DNA from: Acidobacteriaceae bacterium
Lineage (GTDB): Bacteria > Acidobacteriota > Terriglobia > Terriglobales > SbA1
Assembly: GCA_003156615.1 (NCBI GenBank)
Contig: PMHI01000568.1
Coordinates: forward strand, 7,869 to 13,850
Direction: 5' to 3'
DNA: 5,982 nucleotides
A model generated the notes under the pieces. It was not told where the DNA came from and did not search any database. It was given only the letters and a program-made list of their open reading frames with translations. Positions 5,306-5,982 of the stretch are shown here, one piece after another (the first letter of the stretch is position 1; every line of letters begins with the position of its first letter). The position numbers and the translations under genes are program-made.

Positions 5306-5982
5306 TTACGGCTGAGTCTTAGGGCTATCCGTCACACAACGAAACCCGATTGTTCCCGCACGATCGATGCTCGGCGCCATCAGCAATAACTTGCCGTGCT
5401 GATTGTTCTGATATGCCTGCGGGAAGTACCACATCGAGCCCTGGGGCTGGTAATAACTTCCGCCTCGCAGAACAGCCCCGCGCGTATGCTCGTCGACATA
5501 TTCGTCCGTCCATTGCCAAACGTTTCCAACCATATCCATCACGCCGTAAAAACTCGCGCCGCTTGGGTGAGCGTCAACATCATCGGGACCGTGCATGGAT
5601 CGAGATTGATCGGGGATTGGTACTGCATCCTGTTTCCAAAGTTCGCCCCAGGGGTATTTTCTGTATTCTGGCCCTTGGGCCGCGTATTGCCACTCCCACT
5701 CATGAGGAAGGCGCTTTCCCGCCCAAGCCGCGTAGCTGCGCGCATCCTCGAGCGAAACCCAGGTGACGGGCTTGTTTTCCCATCCCGGCGGATAACTTCC
5801 ATTGCGCCAATCCTTCAGGAAATTCTGATCATCTTTTGGATGATAGTGGCTGGCCTCGAGAAACTTCTTAAATTCCTGATTCGTGACGGGATACTTGTCG
5901 ATGTCAAAAGCATCCACATGCATCAAATGTTCGTGAATTCTTCGCGGCGAGTCTTCCCACGGATATTGAACGTCCACACCCG
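5306..5982 (-). CDS. FGE/SUMF1-like domain protein, 5' part missing beyond window
   Basis: The C-terminal 225 or so residues of a formylglycine-generating-enzyme-like (SUMF1, PF03781) protein; the frame is open through the window edge, so the true start lies outside. A GTG at 5977 could formally start it, but the domain's usual opening (PGGxFxMG) is absent and GVDVQYPWEDSPR reads as mid-domain. Counting from that GTG, landmarks in order are DKYPVTNQEFKKF (27-39), PVTWVSLEDARSYAAWAGKRLP (70-91), KYPWGE (107-112), GVMDMVGNVWQWTDEY (145-160), VLRGGSYY (169-176) and GFRCV (211-215). These give a confident domain call. The cysteine pair that binds copper and oxidises sulfatase cysteine in true FGE, shortly after RGGS, is missing: the stretch reads YYQPQGSMWYFPQAYQNN. 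It is therefore probably not a sulfatase-activating enzyme but one of the many FGE-like proteins of unknown or carbohydrate/ligand-binding role. No sulfatase is visible nearby. It is transcribed toward the operon and is likely a separate unit. Confidence 0.82.
   Translation of the reverse strand, partial: GVDVQYPWEDSPRRIHEHLMHVDAFDIDKYPVTNQEFKKFLEASHYHPKDDQNFLKDWRNGSYPPGWENKPVTWVSLEDARSYAAWAGKRLPHEWEWQYAAQGPEYRKYPWGELWKQDAVPIPDQSRSMHGPDDVDAHPSGASFYGVMDMVGNVWQWTDEYVDEHTRGAVLRGGSYYQPQGSMWYFPQAYQNNQHGKLLLMAPSIDRAGTIGFRCVTDSPKTQP

Noticed and set aside
5350..5766. A 138-codon plus-strand open frame opposite the FGE-like gene
   Set aside because: The minus strand here encodes a well-conserved SUMF1 domain; the plus-strand product is Arg/Pro/Ser-rich with no motif and no ribosome binding site.
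1..5982. tRNA or rRNA genes, CRISPR arrays, insertion sequences, attachment sites
   Set aside because: No repeat arrays, terminal inverted repeats, transposase or integrase motifs, or cloverleaf-like sequences were seen; nearly all of the window is accounted for by the six genes.

Overview
The window (5,982 bases, moderate GC, mid-fifties percent by eye) looks like a chromosomal segment of a free-living bacterium. It holds five tightly packed genes on the plus strand, followed by one convergent, incomplete gene on the minus strand. The gene mix (a small cupin, a xylose-isomerase-like TIM-barrel protein, an APC permease, an E. coli-type glucokinase, a secreted class C beta-lactamase-fold hydrolase and an FGE-like protein) would suit a soil Acidobacteriota (Terriglobia) or a similar heterotroph. 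That assignment is an impression from protein style, not a measured result. No RNA genes, insertion sequences, CRISPR arrays or phage genes were seen.

Layout. Bases 1-183 are an AT-rich leader with a good sigma-70-like promoter (37-64), a perfect GC hairpin capped by a UACG tetraloop (141-158) and a Shine-Dalgarno sequence. A cupin follows (start TTG 184, stop 582), then a sugar phosphate isomerase/epimerase-like TIM-barrel protein (584-1396). After an 86-base gap with a strong Shine-Dalgarno comes a 12-helix APC-family permease (1483-2988). It overlaps a glucokinase (2985-4088) by ATGA, and 15 bases later a signal-peptide-bearing serine hydrolase begins (4104-5264). A 41-base convergent junction separates this from the FGE/SUMF1-like gene, which runs leftward and whose beginning lies beyond base 5982.

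How the genes may work together. The five plus-strand genes look like one transcription unit for taking up and using a carbohydrate-related compound. The secreted hydrolase could trim an ester or amide outside the cytoplasm and the permease could import the product. The cupin and TIM-barrel protein could isomerise, epimerise or cleave it, and glucokinase would phosphorylate the released glucose. Domain assignments are well supported; the pathway and its substrate are inference. The most useful points for follow-up are the pairing of an amino-acid-type permease with glucokinase, active-site departures in three enzymes (Glu to Asp in glucokinase, YSD and no KTG box in the hydrolase, no cysteine pair in the FGE-like protein), and the structured leader. 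No clearly new system is evident.
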